Assembly (NCBI GenBank): GCA_012976225.1
Contig: JAAVVG010000024.1
Location: 62,001 to 126,000, forward strand
From: Golubevia sp. BC0850
Taxonomy: Eukaryota > Basidiomycota > Exobasidiomycetes > Golubeviales > Golubeviaceae
Direction: 5' to 3'
DNA: 64,000 bases
The notes beneath the pieces were generated by a model. That model was not told the origin of the DNA. It did no database searches and was given only the letters and a program-made list of their open reading frames with translations. Each line of letters starts with the position of its first letter. The stretch's first letter is position 1. Positions 1-13,330 of this stretch are shown here, one piece after another. Both the position numbers and the translations under genes were made by a program.

Positions 1-1091
1 TTGAAGATACTCACGCCAGAACCCTTCAACAACGGAAGGACCAAAAGCACGAGCTGGGTTGAGGGAGCAACCAGTCCATAGAACTCCGAATCTGAAGCGA
101 CAAATGGAAAGAGAAAAGATCAGCAGAAAGTTTGAGGGAACCTGGTTGGTCGATCCTTGAATGTGAGAGTGTCAACTTACAGATGACAGACGAAGAGAGT
201 GAAACCAATGACCAAAGGAGCCATGAAAGCTGTGCAAAGAAAGAAAGAGTAGAAAAAAAACCTTAATTCCAAGTCTGAAAGATGGTTACCAATGCGACCC
301 AAGTCAGAAATACTCACTAGCTTTGTGCTTCTCAGCAGCCAACATCAAAACCGAGAAGATGAGGACGGCGGTCAAGATGGCTTCTAAGATGATACCTTGA
401 GCGATGGTGACACCTGGATCGAGTTTGACACTACTGGCAGTTGCGAAAGGAGTTAAGGCTTTGACAGTACCAGCAGCTGCGATACCAGCTACCATTTGAG
501 CGAAAACTAGCATCAAGGCTCTACGATAGTGAACAGCTCCGATGAGCCAGAGAGAGAAGGTGATGGCTGGGTTGAAGAGAGATCCAGAGATACGGTAGAA
601 CATCCTGTGATGGAGGTAGGGAGAAAGAATGAAGGCGTTAGAGATAAGATGGTAGGTGGCTCGACGATGACGGTGAACAGAGATGCCGAAGGAAAGAACG
701 ACCTAGAGATGAACTTGGTGTTGACTAGAGTACTCACCAAGCAGTTACCTAGAAGGAGAGTAATTTAAGAAAAAGACAGTAGAGTAAGTTTCAGTAGAAC
801 AACAACCAAGCCCCGTCGCACCGTTGCCAACGCCAAAAATGGTCACCGTGTCGATCCATCCCAAACGAGTCAAACTCAACTCACCATCAAACTCAATCCA
901 AAAGAAAGAGAAACAAACATGATGGTCTCTCCACCAACACTAGTCAGTCTCTCATCCACTACCGTGCTACTGGTGTATGCTGAGAGAGAGGCAGTCTTGG
1001 CAGCTCCTTCTCCTAGTAGTAAGAAGAGATAAGTTCCGACAAATTCTCCAGTTGAAACAATGAAATCGTGTTTGAGAGATGGTTTGGACAT
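1..1091 (-). CDS. Aquaporin (MIP family), 3' end cut by window
   Basis: This is a membrane water channel. Both pore signatures are visible: FNPAITF in the exon at 318-604 and SLNPARAFGPS in the exon at 15-91. The second NPA is followed by R-A rather than R-D, which fits an orthodox water-selective aquaporin rather than an aquaglyceroporin (family knowledge). The start is the ATG at 1091 (MSKPSLKHDF). An in-frame GTG at 1157 lies upstream but is not a likely start. Exons read on the minus strand are 1091-885, 748-738, 604-318, 229-181 and 91-15, and the gene continues beyond position 1. The 11-nt exon at 738-748 encodes the residues V-T-A-W just before FYRISG and keeps the frame. The last visible exon ends at a GTGAGT donor, so at least one more exon lies outside. 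Confidence 0.92.
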
Positions 1092-1703
1092 GATTGAAGA
1101 AGGTTGAAGGTTTGGTCGAAGGGGTTTGGGTTGGTGGTTATTTGTTGTGTTTGCCACTTGAAAGTGAAGTTGAAGATAGGGAGAAACAAATAGAAAAAAC
1201 CCTCTGGTCTAAACTTTCAGGTTGAGACTGAAAATATAGATTAGATAGGTGGTTACTAGTTGGGCAAGAGAAGAGCAAGTTTTGAAGAAGAGAGAGAGAG
1301 AAAATGGGTTGATGGGAAATTAAAACTTCAAAACAAAGTTTGACGTTCCTTTTATAGTCGTTTCTTGTTGCCAATGTTGGACGATTTTGAAAAGTCTAGA
1401 AACTTTGAACGAATGAAAATGATGGGTCTAAAACGGGTTGAGGTGCCGTGAGGAATGTCTCCCTCCCAGCTGTCAAGGTGAAACAAGCCCTCCAAATACG
1501 ACCTTTGAGCCCAAAGGGAATGATTTCGGAACGAAACTTCCATTGAGGTCACAAGATCAAGCTAAATGTCGACTTACATGCCCCTTGAGGCAGAGAGGTG
1601 TTCGACGGGTTAGATGCGCCAGCAGCTCAGTATTGGAGGTGCTGGGAAGATCCAGTCTCGACTCGAAGTGGAATCCACTCTATCCACACTACAAGCAAGC
1701 CAG
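1092..1703. other. Divergent intergenic region, aquaporin / IWS1
   Basis: About 610 bp between two divergent genes. It holds a short GA-rich run near 1286-1304 and probably both promoters and 5' UTRs. I see no ORF with a credible start and no RNA gene. Confidence 0.5.
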
Positions 1704-3742
1704 ATGTCTGATCCTACAAAGCCAGTGAGTTGAAATGCAGCATTATTGAATCAAGATCAAGGCTGTCTCAATTGGTACCTCCAATTTCGCTCGTTCCTCT
1801 AAACGGATTCCATCCCACCCTCTCCTTGGACTTTACAGACGCATACAGACATCTTCGGAGGTGATGACTCTGATTTATCAGATGAGGAAGATCTTCAACG
1901 TGAGTTAACTGCTTCTGTTCGTCTTCCTCATCCAATCCTCATCTCTTTTTGACACCTCTTGCATCCCCATCCCCATCCGACCTTCTCTATCTATAATCTC
2001 AGCACAACAATCTAAACCTCAACCTCAAGCCGCCTCTCCTCCAGCTCCAGAAGATGAGGATGAAGATGAGGATGAAGACGAAGATGACAACGAACGGGCA
2101 AAAGAGAAGGATCAACGACAAACACAGCAGCAGCAGGAAGATGAAGATCAGGAGGAGGAGGAAGAGGATAGATTCGTCTCCGCTCCAAGAGATAAGAGAC
2201 AGGAGGGTAGTGATGAGGAAGAGTACGATGGCAGAGAATCTGAAAGCAGACCTAAGGAGAAGAAAAAGAAGAAGAAGAGAAGTGCAGAGGATGGAGAGGG
2301 AGGAGAGAAACAGAAGTGAGTCGAGCTAAGAGACGAGGTGGATCGGCTGCTTTGAGTCGAGCGAGGCTCAGTTGGAACTTAGAGGCTCCCAAAGTATAGT
2401 TTGAGTCATTTCCTGGAATATGTCATCGTATAGACACTGGAAAACTCGCAGAAATGGAGTAGACTTCGAGACTTGGGAGCTCCCTTGGTCATCCAGCTGA
2501 CCCCTCCCCTCTCTCTCGCTTCTCAGGAAGAAGAAGAGGAAGCAGCGCGATGCTTCTCCAGGCGCTGGATCGGGTGGAGAAGAAGGTGGCAGGGAGTTGA
2601 GCGAGGCTGATAGTGAGTAGAGAAGCCACCTTCCTCCCCTCCCCCTCTTCTCGCGTTCTGAGCTTACTTCTTCTCCTTCTCTACTACTTCAGTTCGTCGT
2701 AGAATGATTGATGCCAAGATCGATGCTGCCATCAATCAAGGAAAGAAGAAGAGACCAAAGAAGAAGGCCGGAGAAGAGGTGAGAATCCTAATTCCGATCG
2801 AATCTTGCCTTTTTGTGGATTGGAGACAATAGAACTAACACTTATTCTTGGTCATTCCCTTCTCCTTCTACAGGATCTTGATCTCTTGGCTGACGATGAA
2901 GTCTCACGGCTCAGAACCGAGATGATCAATGCAGCTGATTCTGATGAAGCTTCCAATCAAGCTAGGAAACCAGGTACAGCCAAGCTGAAACTTTTGCCTC
3001 AAGTCGTGAGCACTTTACAAAAGTGCGTCTAGGTTATCAGAAACTCATCCAAGGAACTCCCAGTTTCTTTCAGTCAAGATCTCGATCTGACTTGCTCTTT
3101 TCTTCCTCACAGGACCGCTCTTCAACAATCCATTCTCGATAACAATCTTCTAGAAGGAGTCAAACGTTGGTTAGAACCTCTACCTGACAAATCTCTTCCA
3201 GCTCTTAACATTCAACGTCAATTCTTTTCAGTCTTGGAGAAGATGCAAATCGATACCATTTCTCTCAAAATGTCAGGTTTGGGAAAGATTGTTCTATTTT
3301 ACAGCAAATGTCTCAGAGTCGAAGGTGCTATCAGAAGAGTTGCAGAGAGATTGATTGGTGAGTTAATGTCACATTATACCCTCGAGTCCTCTTTTTGATC
3401 CTCATCTCACCATTTTCCTCTCTACCTCTGCCCACAGAAACTTGGTCGCGTCCAGTCCTCAAACGCTCTTCGTCTTACCGTGATCGTAACATTGAGAAGG
3501 CAAGCTACGATCCAGATGTTTCTTCTCAATCTTTCTCTCAAAGCCAAAGTTTGAATTCTCAATCTCAAGGAGGTGGAAATGATCGTAGGAACGTTAGCAT
3601 TCCTCAAGCAGTTCAAGCTGGATTCAAGATCGCTCCAAGAAACACGGTTGGAGCTGGTGGAGGAGATGCTAGTCATCAAGCTAGGTTGGCTAATCATCAG
3701 AGATTGAACAAGTTCAAGAAGAATTTGAAAACTAAACGTTAG
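1704..3742 (+). CDS. IWS1: Transcription elongation factor IWS1/Spn1
   Basis: IWS1/Spn1 binds Spt6 and RNA polymerase II and acts in transcription elongation and mRNA processing in the nucleus. Predicted exons are 1704-1724, 1839-1899, 2003-2315, 2527-2612, 2693-2778, 2874-3022, 3113-3357 and 3438-3742. The N-terminus ([19 protein letters not shown]) is followed by a very acidic, then lysine-rich low-complexity stretch encoded near 2050-2315. The conserved TFIIS N-terminal/IWS1 core is in exons 6-8, for example [20 protein letters not shown], then [15 protein letters not shown] and the [14 protein letters not shown] segment. The basic C-terminus ends in NLKTKR. Exon 3 must be spliced, because reading through the donor meets a stop at once. 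The intron at 2316-2526 is longer than most here (211 nt), so a missed exon there is possible. Confidence 0.9.
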
Positions 3743-3986
3743 ATGACGGCGACGGAGAGCGAAGGAGGTTTCCAAAATGATTGCGACATTATAAATTCGT
3801 TAACTCGTTTGTAATATACTCGTAGAAGTTTCTGCAATTCATTGGTTATCGGTCAACAATGTTGAGCTATTTCGTCTTGTCTCTGTTCTACAACGGCGAG
3901 TCAAGTGAGGCCTCTTGAAAATAGACACCTCTTCTTGCCTCTCCCAACATCCCTTCCTCTCTTTCCTGTCTCTGAAATCCTTCAAG

Positions 3987-5703
3987 ATGCTAGTCAGATT
4001 GAGCTGTGGATCTAGAATTCCATCATCATCATCAAATTCAAGAGCTGCATCTATTTCTCGTCTTCTGAAAATCCAACCAAGCTACTCCACCTCAAAAACA
4101 AAGCGATCACTGCATTCTACCTGCTCTCGCTCCCGTCAACTATCTCCCTTATCCAATTCTCAACTGGACAAACCTTTCTTTGCCTTCGATCTAGATGGAG
4201 TGGTGAAACAGGGAGAGGTGATTCTACCTTCTGGAAGAAGAGCCCTCAAAAAATTGAAGGAGAAGAAGATTCCCTTCGTGATCGTGACAAACAGTGGTGG
4301 GAGTGGAGAAGTTCAGAGAGCTGCTAAGTTGACTGAACAAATTGAGGTTGAAGTGAGCATAAAGTGCCAAGTTGTCGTTATCAAAGGGTCAAAGGACAGA
4401 TCGAGGGAGATTGGAATCAGACAGCTCCAGAAGGCAAGGTCAGCATACACCTCTTCCTATGTTTGATCAGCCTTTCGAATCCGGGTTTTGATTTTGCAAA
4501 TTTATCTATGGCTTGGTTCTGAATCTCTAATACTGCTCCGCATTCCCTTATCATATCAGATTGCTCCAGAGCAGCTGGTCTTATCTCACACAGTGATGAA
4601 ATCCCTCTCTCATCTCTATAAAGATGAACCTATCTTGATGATTGGTGGACCAGATACTCCAGTCGGTCAAGCCAAGGAAGTCATGAAAAGGTGAGGCGCT
4701 GAGGATTCTGCGATTCTGCCTCTCGATGACTTTGATCTTTTTGCTCACTCTAACTCCAATACTCTCTTTAAACCTCACTCAGTTATGGCTTCAATTCCAT
4801 TTTCACTTCATTCGATCTACATGCTTCCAATGAGGCGTCGTATCCCTTCAACCCGTGCCCATCAGAACAACTTCCACACACCATCAAAAACATAGACTTC
4901 TCAAAGATCAACTTCAAAGCCGTTTTCGTCTTTCATGATTCCAGAGATTGGGGTAGAGATCTTCAATTCATGCTCGATCTTCTTAGGAGCAGGGATGGTG
5001 TTTGGGGAAGCTCAAAAGGTTTAGATGAGAAGTCAGGGAAATTTGGGATCGATGGATTTGGAGAACAGATTCCAGTTTATTTCTCGTGAGTTGTCTGGCC
5101 ACTTGGTCCCCTCCTGAAATCCGATATTCAAAGCTTATGATTCTTTCATCCAAAAAAAAATAAAATAAAAAATCAGGCACAACGATCTTGTGTGGCAGAA
5201 TCAGTTCCCACTCTCTCGATTAGGCCAAGGTTCTTTCAAACTGGCGCTTGAATCTATCTATAAAGCCATGACAGGAAAGGAATTGATCTCGAAGAACTTC
5301 GGAAAACCTCATCTCATGACTTACGAGTACGCTGATGCGCTGTTGCGGGAACAAGGGAGAAAATTAGGTTTCGAAGAAGGAGGAGAGGGAGAGTCAATGG
5401 AAATGGAAACGCGAAGAAGAGTTTGGATGATTGGTGATAATCCTGAATCGGATATCGCTGGTGAGTTAGGACCTCAGGTTTGATCTGCCTTGGTGTTCTA
5501 CGATCTCTTAATCCATCTATCTCTATTTTCTCTTCTCAGGAGCAAATGCTTTCAATTGGTCCTCAGCGTTGGTTTCCAAAACCGGTGTCTATCGATTAGA
5601 AGATGGAGACCCAACCCACCCGGCAACGATAATAGTGGATGATGTGGAAATGGCGGTCGAAGAGGCTTTCAGGATACAACGAGAGAGAGCTCAGAAACTT
5701 TGA
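3987..5703 (+). CDS. HAD-superfamily hydrolase, HDHD5/CECR5 type
   Basis: This is a predicted mitochondrial HAD-like hydrolase; the physiological substrate of the family is not well established. Exons 3987-4352, 4560-4690, 4783-5085, 5177-5460 and 5540-5703 give 415 aa, in frame throughout. Motif I is FDLDGV with Asp68 and Asp70, motif II is the V-T-N-S-G segment, and the late motif GDNPESDIAG marks the metal-binding acidic residues. The first ~50 residues are rich in Ser and Arg with few acidic residues, which looks like a mitochondrial presequence (inference). The 3' splice site before exon 4 is preceded by an A-rich rather than pyrimidine-rich tract (about 5152-5172). The gene converges on ATG2. 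Confidence 0.88.
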
Positions 5704-6091
5704 CTCTGACGCTTTCCTGTATAAATCCCACCCAATACAATTCAAAGATTCGCAAGTCTCAGTCGCTGCGAGACGATCACGGTTAATTTCAACCTGACAA
5801 AGGACGCTCATAATGTGTGTGCATGATGGTTGACAATTGAGAGGCAGAAACTAGTACAAATGTGTCTTTGATTGTGCTTGAAGTAATAAGAGTTGATGTG
5901 GGGAACAGAAAGTGGGAATGACAAAAAGTGATGTTACATGGAAGAAGAATTCGGAAAGGAAAATAGAGCGAGCAGAAGATGGGGCAAAAAAGGAACACGG
6001 GATAGAAGGATGAAGGGGAGGTAGTTGCAAAAGGGAGAGGAAAGGGGAAGACAAAAGGAGGATAGAAGAAGAGAAGAAGTAAAACAAAAGT
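5704..6091. other. Convergent intergenic region
   Basis: About 390 bp between the 3' ends of the HAD hydrolase gene and ATG2. It is strongly purine-rich on the + strand (GA/GGAA runs near 5935-6085). No gene is seen; it probably holds overlapping 3' UTRs. Confidence 0.5.
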
Positions 6092-9000
6092 TCAACGTTC
6101 GCGATGCTTGTACTTCCCCGCATTCGCGCTCTGAGCTTTTGGGTCAAGAGAGTTTTGAACTCCCATCAGAGTCTTGCTGACAGCCTCGCTTGCGCCCATA
6201 GCACCTCTGAGAACTGCAATTGGGACTGCTCGGATTACTGGATGAGCACCACCCTGCGAGGAGAAGTAAAACAAGACGGGAGATAAGAGTCAGCATTTCG
6301 TCCAGTGGAGCTAAGCAGTTATTCTTCCTCCAAAGACAACTCACCTCACCGCCTCCTCTCTCGTAGACTTCCATTGGAACCGCTAAGATGGTCTGAGCCG
6401 CAGAGCTGAGCCCTTTGCTCAATCCTTTGTAAGCTTGAGTCAAGGCCTCTCTCATGTCTTCTGGTTGATCGGCGTACTTGCTGATGACTTTCTGAAGGGC
6501 TTGATCGTCCAATGGCAGGTCTTCAGATTCGTCAACTCCAGAGACCCTTCTAGCAGAACGAGAACTCGATTCACCGGCCGGTGACGACGGACCAGCGATC
6601 GCTTCGCCTTGAACAGGATCGTTGATTCTACCTCCCAGAACATGATCGGCCTTTTCTAGAACAACTTGAGTTCCAGTAGCCAGTCTAGCTCCCAGCTTGA
6701 CTGCTTCCAGCATGGTATTCTTCGCAAAGCTGTTGGCTCCCTTTTGAACACCACGCAGCAATCTTCCGTCCTTTTGATACTGTTCGATCGGTAGAAGAAT
6801 CAAATCTGCTACTCCAGCTCCGACATTTACCAAGCTTCGAATTGGTGCAACTCCAGAAAGAACGTCAGCGAGTTGATTCGCTTTGATATCCGGAGTCCAA
6901 ATGTCGTTGAGAGTGTCGAAGAGACGAGGCCAGCCGGTGATGCCTCGAAGGGTGACGTGACGAAGAGTCATTTCAGCTCCATCGAAATGGAAGAAGTTCA
7001 TCAACTCGATTGTTTGTCCTTCTCGGAGAAGGTTGTAGTTGACTCTCTTAGGCTTGTAGTCCAGCTTGAGGCGAACTGGGAAGATCTCTGCGTGTTGAAT
7101 GAAAGGACCGGTTGCCTTGGCTGATGCACTTGGAATAGGCGTTGCAGCGCCAGGAGTTTTGAAAGCGAAGAACTTCTTCAGGAAGTCCAGAGCATCCTGA
7201 TCCACATGAAGACGTAGCGGCTCTATCTTGGCTCTCATCCTAGTCTCCAGCCTAGACTTTCCTTTCTCCGGCCTGATTTCCCTCACCTCCATCTTGACCA
7301 TCTTCGCGTCCGCGTCACGGCGGTAGGCTGATCCTTCTGGAGGCATGGCAGTGAGGAACGTCCTCCAGGTGGAAGTCTTGAGATTGTCGAGTATTTCCAG
7401 AGTGCTAGCAGAGAAGCCAACCCTCGAGGAGAGAGAGTGCAGCTGATTGAAAGCGTCGAACTCGACTTCAACCCCCTTCAATTCGATATCCAACATCGAA
7501 CCTCCAGAGCGTTGAAGCTTAATCTTCTTCCTGCGCTCACCTGAGGAAGCGGCACTACTGCGAGCGGTCGGCAGAGGTTGCTGCCAGGTGCTAGCGGAAG
7601 AAGCAGTTTCGCTTTGATCGCCATCCAATTCGTCGTCCATGGCTCTCATGACAGCTCCAGCCTCCATGTCCATGGCGTCACTTGGCAGGGAGATGTGAAT
7701 CGATTCGAAGAGGGCTGCGGTGGCTTCTTCAACGCTATCGTCGGGTGTTTGACCTTCGGCCACCAGTTGCTTGATCTTCTGCAGACGACGCCTGACTTTT
7801 CGAGCCTCCTCTTCGATCGCCTGGCGAGTAGAAGCCCAGTCGTAGCCTCCGAAGAGCCCTAGAGTGACATCGCAGTTGGTGATACGGACTCTCAGATTGC
7901 TCGACGAAGACGTGAAAGCGTCGATGGACTGAGGTCGATGGTCGGGATCGGAGAAGTAGGAAGACTTTGGTCTGATTCCAGCCGGGTCTAGAAGTCTGAC
8001 GATGACGCTCTCGGTTGACATCATGATGTTCCCAGTTCCAGAGGAGGGAGGAGCTGTACTAAGAGAAGCGACCGATTCGCTGTCACCGAAGAACTCTGAA
8101 GAATCCAGAGGAGTCTCGATGAGATGAGCTGGAACTTCAGCGTCCGTTGGGTTTCCAAGAAAGGCCAGGTTGGTAGGGATGTCATCCTCCATAAGATCAG
8201 CTCCAGAAGACGATAGAGAAGAAGGGCGACGGAAAGCGTTTTCCTCGATGCTGATGAGCATTGGATCGCTCCCAGCCAAGCGAGAGGAGATGGAACTGTC
8301 TTGGAGATCGCTGACCGAAGAGTCGCTGTTGGCACGATCTCTGGCCTTGCTGATGTCACTTGCTTCGGAGAAGTCTTTAGCCAATTCTCCTGCAGCTAGA
8401 AGAGTGTCTGCGCAAGCCATCAAGCGAAGACCAGCCCTCGAGACCTTGACGTCTAGTTCAGGTCGAGTCAAGGAGCTGAGCGTGATGCTTCCTTTCGACT
8501 CGTCCAACACTAGAAGACGCGCGAAACCTAGAGACTAGAAAGATGGAAAGAGGAGAGTGAGACAGTCAGAGAGCGCTCTACTGGTCTCTTTTCCGCGTTT
8601 CGATCGCCTATCACTCACCGACCAGTGCTCTTGAGCTGACCTCGAGACTTTCCTGCTCGACTTTGCTGGTTCTTTCTTGTCTATCAAGAATAGAGCAACG
8701 TCAGCGCAGGCGTAGTGAATCGATGTCTTTGGAGATTCGGGCATCAGCTTGACTCGTAGAAGCATCCTGCCTATGACCAGAGCAGCTCTGGAAGGAACGG
8801 TGGGAGGTGTCAAGAAGATTGAGCTATCCTTGATCTTGAGAGAGATCCGGGTGACTTCGTTGGGTTCCACATTTTCGAAAACCTGAGTAGTAGTGAGAGA
8901 TGGAATAGGGTAGACGTGTGAGATGCGCATCGAATGAATCGACTGAGTTTTTAAAAGAAGCCGAACTCACCCCTTCCGGAGATTTGAGAAACGTCTGAAG

Positions 9001-12000
9001 ATCCTTGACTAATGAAAAGTCTTCAGTAAGACTCAAAGTGAAGCTACGAAAATCGACCTCAATCTTCGACTCTCTGTAGCTAGTGTCGACATCGGACAAG
9101 GAGGCAAATTGAACTGAAAGCATAGGAGAGACACTCTTTGTAAGTGAAGGTTGAGTCGTTCTGGAGAAGACGTCTCTCTTCCCTTTCCTTGAGTTCTCTT
9201 GCACCAGGAGAGAAAGAACGGAGAAGTCAAGCACATTTGAGCTGCTCTCTTTCTTGGAAGCACCGACTTGAAGATTCAACTCCTTTCCGTTGACCTCCAA
9301 AGTTCGTGAAGAGTTGTCATTGGTCTCGTTTTCTTTCTCCTGACCTTCTTCGAACTTTCCCTTCCCTTTGATCCTGACTCCACTTGCTACCTCCGGTTTG
9401 ACCAGGGCTCCAAGTTCCAAGACTATCGCACATTCGGAAATCGAAAGTGAGATAGAAGGTGGACTGGAAGAGCTCTTCTGATCCATCTCAGTCTGATCAG
9501 AATCTGCAGAAAAGATCGATGCTCCCATTTTGACTCCGAAGAATCTGGAACCCAGAATCTTGAGAGGTTCTAAGCCGCCATCGTCTTCCTCTCCATTATA
9601 GTCTTGGTCCAATTCTTCCATTAAGTTTCCATCCTCGTCTTCGAATAAATGAGAGACTTGTTCAAGACCAGAAGACCACAGAGAGAGGTCATCCGCCAGG
9701 AGAAAGATGGAATCTAGGACAGGCTTCGATAGTCCGACCTGAACTGATGGGAGTGAGATGACTGTCTGAGTACTACTGGTGCTGGCTGATGAGCTTTTAA
9801 GTGTCTGAAAGGCGACCTTCGGTGAGAGAGCACATACTTCCCCTTGGAACCCGTGATGAGCAGATCCGGATTGGGAATGGGGAGAGGACTTGATCTTGCC
9901 GATAATGGCGAAGCTAGTTGCTTTGTTGGCTTGAGGTGGCTTCAAGAATAAAGTGACTAGTCCCACGGTAGCAGCTGAACTCCCCTTTCCTTCCAGAGAA
10001 TCTTTCCCTGCACTCCCACTTTCTCCAAAACGAACCCCGATAGGTGGTTTCGACTGAATCATTCTCGCTCCTGAACTTGCCTCCAACGACCTGAGATCCA
10101 AAACGAGAATTCCAGCTCTCAAATCCAGACCTAGATGAGAAAGGATCCTAGCTTTGGAGGATGCAGTTGTTGAGGTAGAGGAAGACTTTCTAGAGGGACT
10201 AGAAGGTACTCTGATCTCCAATCTGACGAGAGGGCACTTGATCTGAATGGGAGAATCTGATCTGGTTCCATCGATCGAGGTAGTAGGACCAGAGCTTTGC
10301 TTGGATTCAGAGGTCTTACGATTGGATCGCTTCTCGGCCCCTTGAATGGTAGCGATAGAAGAAGCAAGATCGACACTTTGATTCATCTCCATGCCGCTCT
10401 TCCTTCTGGGAGTTGAAGTTCCATCTTGGTGATTCACCACCTTGAGATTTTGACCAATCTCCTTCAGTAAGGGTAAGACTCTCTTGCCCATAGATAGATC
10501 GATGAAGAAATGTAAAGGCTTTAAGAAGATTTCTGAGTTCTCGACCTTCGAACCCGCCGGGTTTCCCAAATCTATCTTGATCTCAATAGCAACAGAACCC
10601 AGACTAGAGTCGATCGCTTCGTTAGATTTGAGGTCATTTGAAGATTGACTACGACTTGAATGTTTTGATCTCATCTTCCAACCTCTTTCACCATAATTGC
10701 TCTTGTAATAAGGAGAACTTGAAGTTGACGAAGCTCCCAATCTCCAATCCATAGATTCCATTTGATGTTTCGAGTTCTTCAGGTCTGAATTGGTTTCATG
10801 CTCTTGTTGAGCTAGGTTTCCGTCGAACAACAGTAAAGGGACGATGTTTGGGACATTGCTCTTTGATTCTGATTTGGTGCTCGAGTCGTGAAAGCTAATC
10901 AGTCTAGGGCTTAGATGTTCAAACAATCCTAAATTCTTGATAGCAACTGTCATTTCCTTCCGTTTCCGACTCAACGAATAACGCGTTGACACCCCCTCGA
11001 TCTTCAACCTTATGTGACCGACTTGAGGATGAGAGTTGATAGGTCTGCTGAAGTAATTTTGAACTGATTCTCTCAAAGATTGATGTCGGAGTTGAGCGTT
11101 AGAACTAGAGAGTGAGAGATCATAGATAGAAATAAGATGTATAGCCTTGATGCTGAAGGAGGAAGCGATTGGAGATTCTTGAACTTGTCGGAGAGGTTGA
11201 GATGGGGCTGAAGCGGAAGCAATTGGATTGTTCGAAGAAGCCAGAATAGTTGAGAGCGAATCGTTCAATCTAGCAAGAGAGCAAAGATGAGAAGTTTCTA
11301 GAAGAATTGAGATCGTTCCAATTTCGATAGAAAGGTTGGTAGAGGTAGATGAGAGAGTTCTCGGAGATTGCGTAGTTGAGACTTGATCTGTGTTTGGGAA
11401 CGATCCAGATCCAAAATCTTTTTCTTCAGAAGTTGATGATGCTCGAGGTTGAGGATTTGACTTGGAGGTTTTGAGTCTAGCCTTCAAAGATTCGTTGCCA
11501 AACGATAAAATCATTACCAGTTCAGTCGGTTCCTTCTCCTGTATCGTCTCATCTTCTATTGATTGGTGTCGATCCTGATCCTGATCCAAGCTCCCAGCTT
11601 GATCCCTTACTTCTTCTTCATCCTCTGAGCCATCATCATCATCGTCACCTCCAACAGCACTGGCATACATGCTCTCTCCATCATCGCTCATTCCCATTCT
11701 ACTGTCCCTTAAATCCTGAATTCCAGAACTCATTTCCATATAATTCTCGTTCGCAGAATTAGAACCAGATCTAGAGCTTGAAGGTGAATCAGAGGTGGGA
11801 GAATCGACTTTGGGTTTCTTAGTTCTTGAAATGATTTTCTTGGGGTTAAACGTTGGAGTCGACATCCAAAGACCAATCCCAGAGATCTCGACAGATCTTA
11901 TGATTTCTTGAATGTTTAGTAAATCTTCTATTGGGTTCGATGAATTCGAACTTGATTGGTTGGTGGAGGTCTTCGTTTCAGTACCAAAATTGAATTCTTC

Positions 12001-13125
12001 TATCCTAAGTTCTAGCTCTATTGGTTCGTCTATCCGTCTCTGAGATGCGTTTGAAGTAGCAGAAGATGTTTCAGAGTCTGGTTCTCTATCACTTAATTTC
12101 ACCTTCAAATTCAGAACTTTGACTTTAAGCCTAGATAAGAGTCCATTCACGATCGAAGAGATAACCCCAACAGTTTCTTCATGACCTTCCATTTGCTCGT
12201 TTCCTTCTTCTTCACTAAATGGATCCGGATTAACTGTATGAGAATGAGCTTCACTCAGAATGGAGGCTTCCAGTCTCTGACCTTCAAGGTTTGAACTGAT
12301 AGCCCTGTCAGCTGCTTCTATCAGGGAAGAGGTGATGTCTTCGACTACTTCTTTCTCTTTCTTTTGAAAGAATCGGGTCTCGTCCTCTTGATCTTGTTCT
12401 GAATCTTGACTCGGTTCCGAGCTTGCATCATATGTTTGGTCTTTTAAGGATAACTGAACTTCTAGACCTGAGATTGTAACACTGAGCTCTCCACTCCAAA
12501 GATTTGGAAATGGCAGTTGAATCGTAATAGTGCCTATGACTCCTGAGTTGAATGTCAGAGGGATTGAAGGTGGGAGATGGGTCTTGACGGCCTATCAAGA
12601 AAGAAATGGGGGGGGGAGAGCAGTTGTCAGTTGTGAGAAGGCAGGAGGCCTACTTCTGTTAGCTGAGATATCAGTAGAGCTGTAGTAGATCAGAATGATC
12701 ATTTGCAACTAGTTAGAACTCGGAGTAGAAAGAGCATGTCGCAGCCGATAGAGGTTGGCCCCAGCTCAGTTGAATCTCTAGACCCCAAGTATGCATCGAT
12801 TGTCCTCCTTTCTCTCCTGCAGGTAGGTTCCTACCGATCCACACAGCCTACATCTACGATTTGTTTCCCTCTGATCAAGCCAAGAAGCAAAGATCTGTTC
12901 TTTGTGGTTGCTCACCTGTGGATCCAACTCTACACCTCTAAGTTCCACTCTTCCAGCGCCGATTCCAGATTCGATCTGGTTGAGATCTAATTGACCCCCT
13001 TTGATCAGATGACCTAAAGTTCTCTTTAGTAGGAAAGATAAGATGTTGCGTTGAAGAGTCGAAGAGATTGAAAGAAAGGGAGCTGGAATTGAAGATGAGA
13101 TTCTTGATAAAAGTGAGCTGAACAT
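6092..13125 (-). CDS. ATG2: Autophagy-related lipid-transfer protein ATG2
   Basis: ATG2 is a rod-shaped bridge-like protein that moves phospholipid from the ER to the growing phagophore with Atg18 and Atg9. The N-terminus at 13125 (MFSSLLSRISS) carries a chorein-type start (LKRTLGHL, then LDLNQIESGIGAG). The C-terminal region holds the ATG2 C-domain signature SLVNVGAGVADLILLPIEQY near residue 1940, followed by DGRLLRGVQKGANSFAK. Exons on the minus strand are 13125-12916, 12679-12654, 12591-8971, 8882-8619, 8534-6345 and 6253-6092, about 2150 aa. Exon 1 ends in phase 0, but the 26-nt second exon needs phase 1, so one microexon (1 mod 3 long) between about 12680 and 12915 is probably missing from this model. 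The middle is Ser-rich and acidic, which is common in fungal ATG2. It is divergent from HID1, with 205 bp between start codons. Confidence 0.93.
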
Positions 13126-13330
13126 GCTATCCCCTTCTCCTCAAAGCAGGATGCTACAAGGTGATATTAGGAGCGAATTTTTATGACAGTTAGGCTGAAA
13201 GAAAAGAAGCAAGAGAGGATGAATGATGTGTGATGGGGGTTCAAGAGCAAGCAGCAGCGATAAGCACATGCTGCTCTATCATCGGTTCTCTCTCCCCTCC
13301 AGCCTCCATCTATCATCCCCTCTTTCGAGC
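13126..13330. promoter_or_regulatory. Short bidirectional promoter region ATG2/HID1
   Basis: 205 bp separate the ATG2 start (minus) from the HID1 start (plus). Both 5' UTRs and any shared promoter must fit here. An in-frame upstream ATG for HID1 (13223) lies inside it. I could not identify a specific factor site. Confidence 0.45.

Noticed and set aside
1092-1157. Longer aquaporin start at 1157
   Set aside because: The codon is GTG, not ATG; the first in-frame ATG is at 1091.
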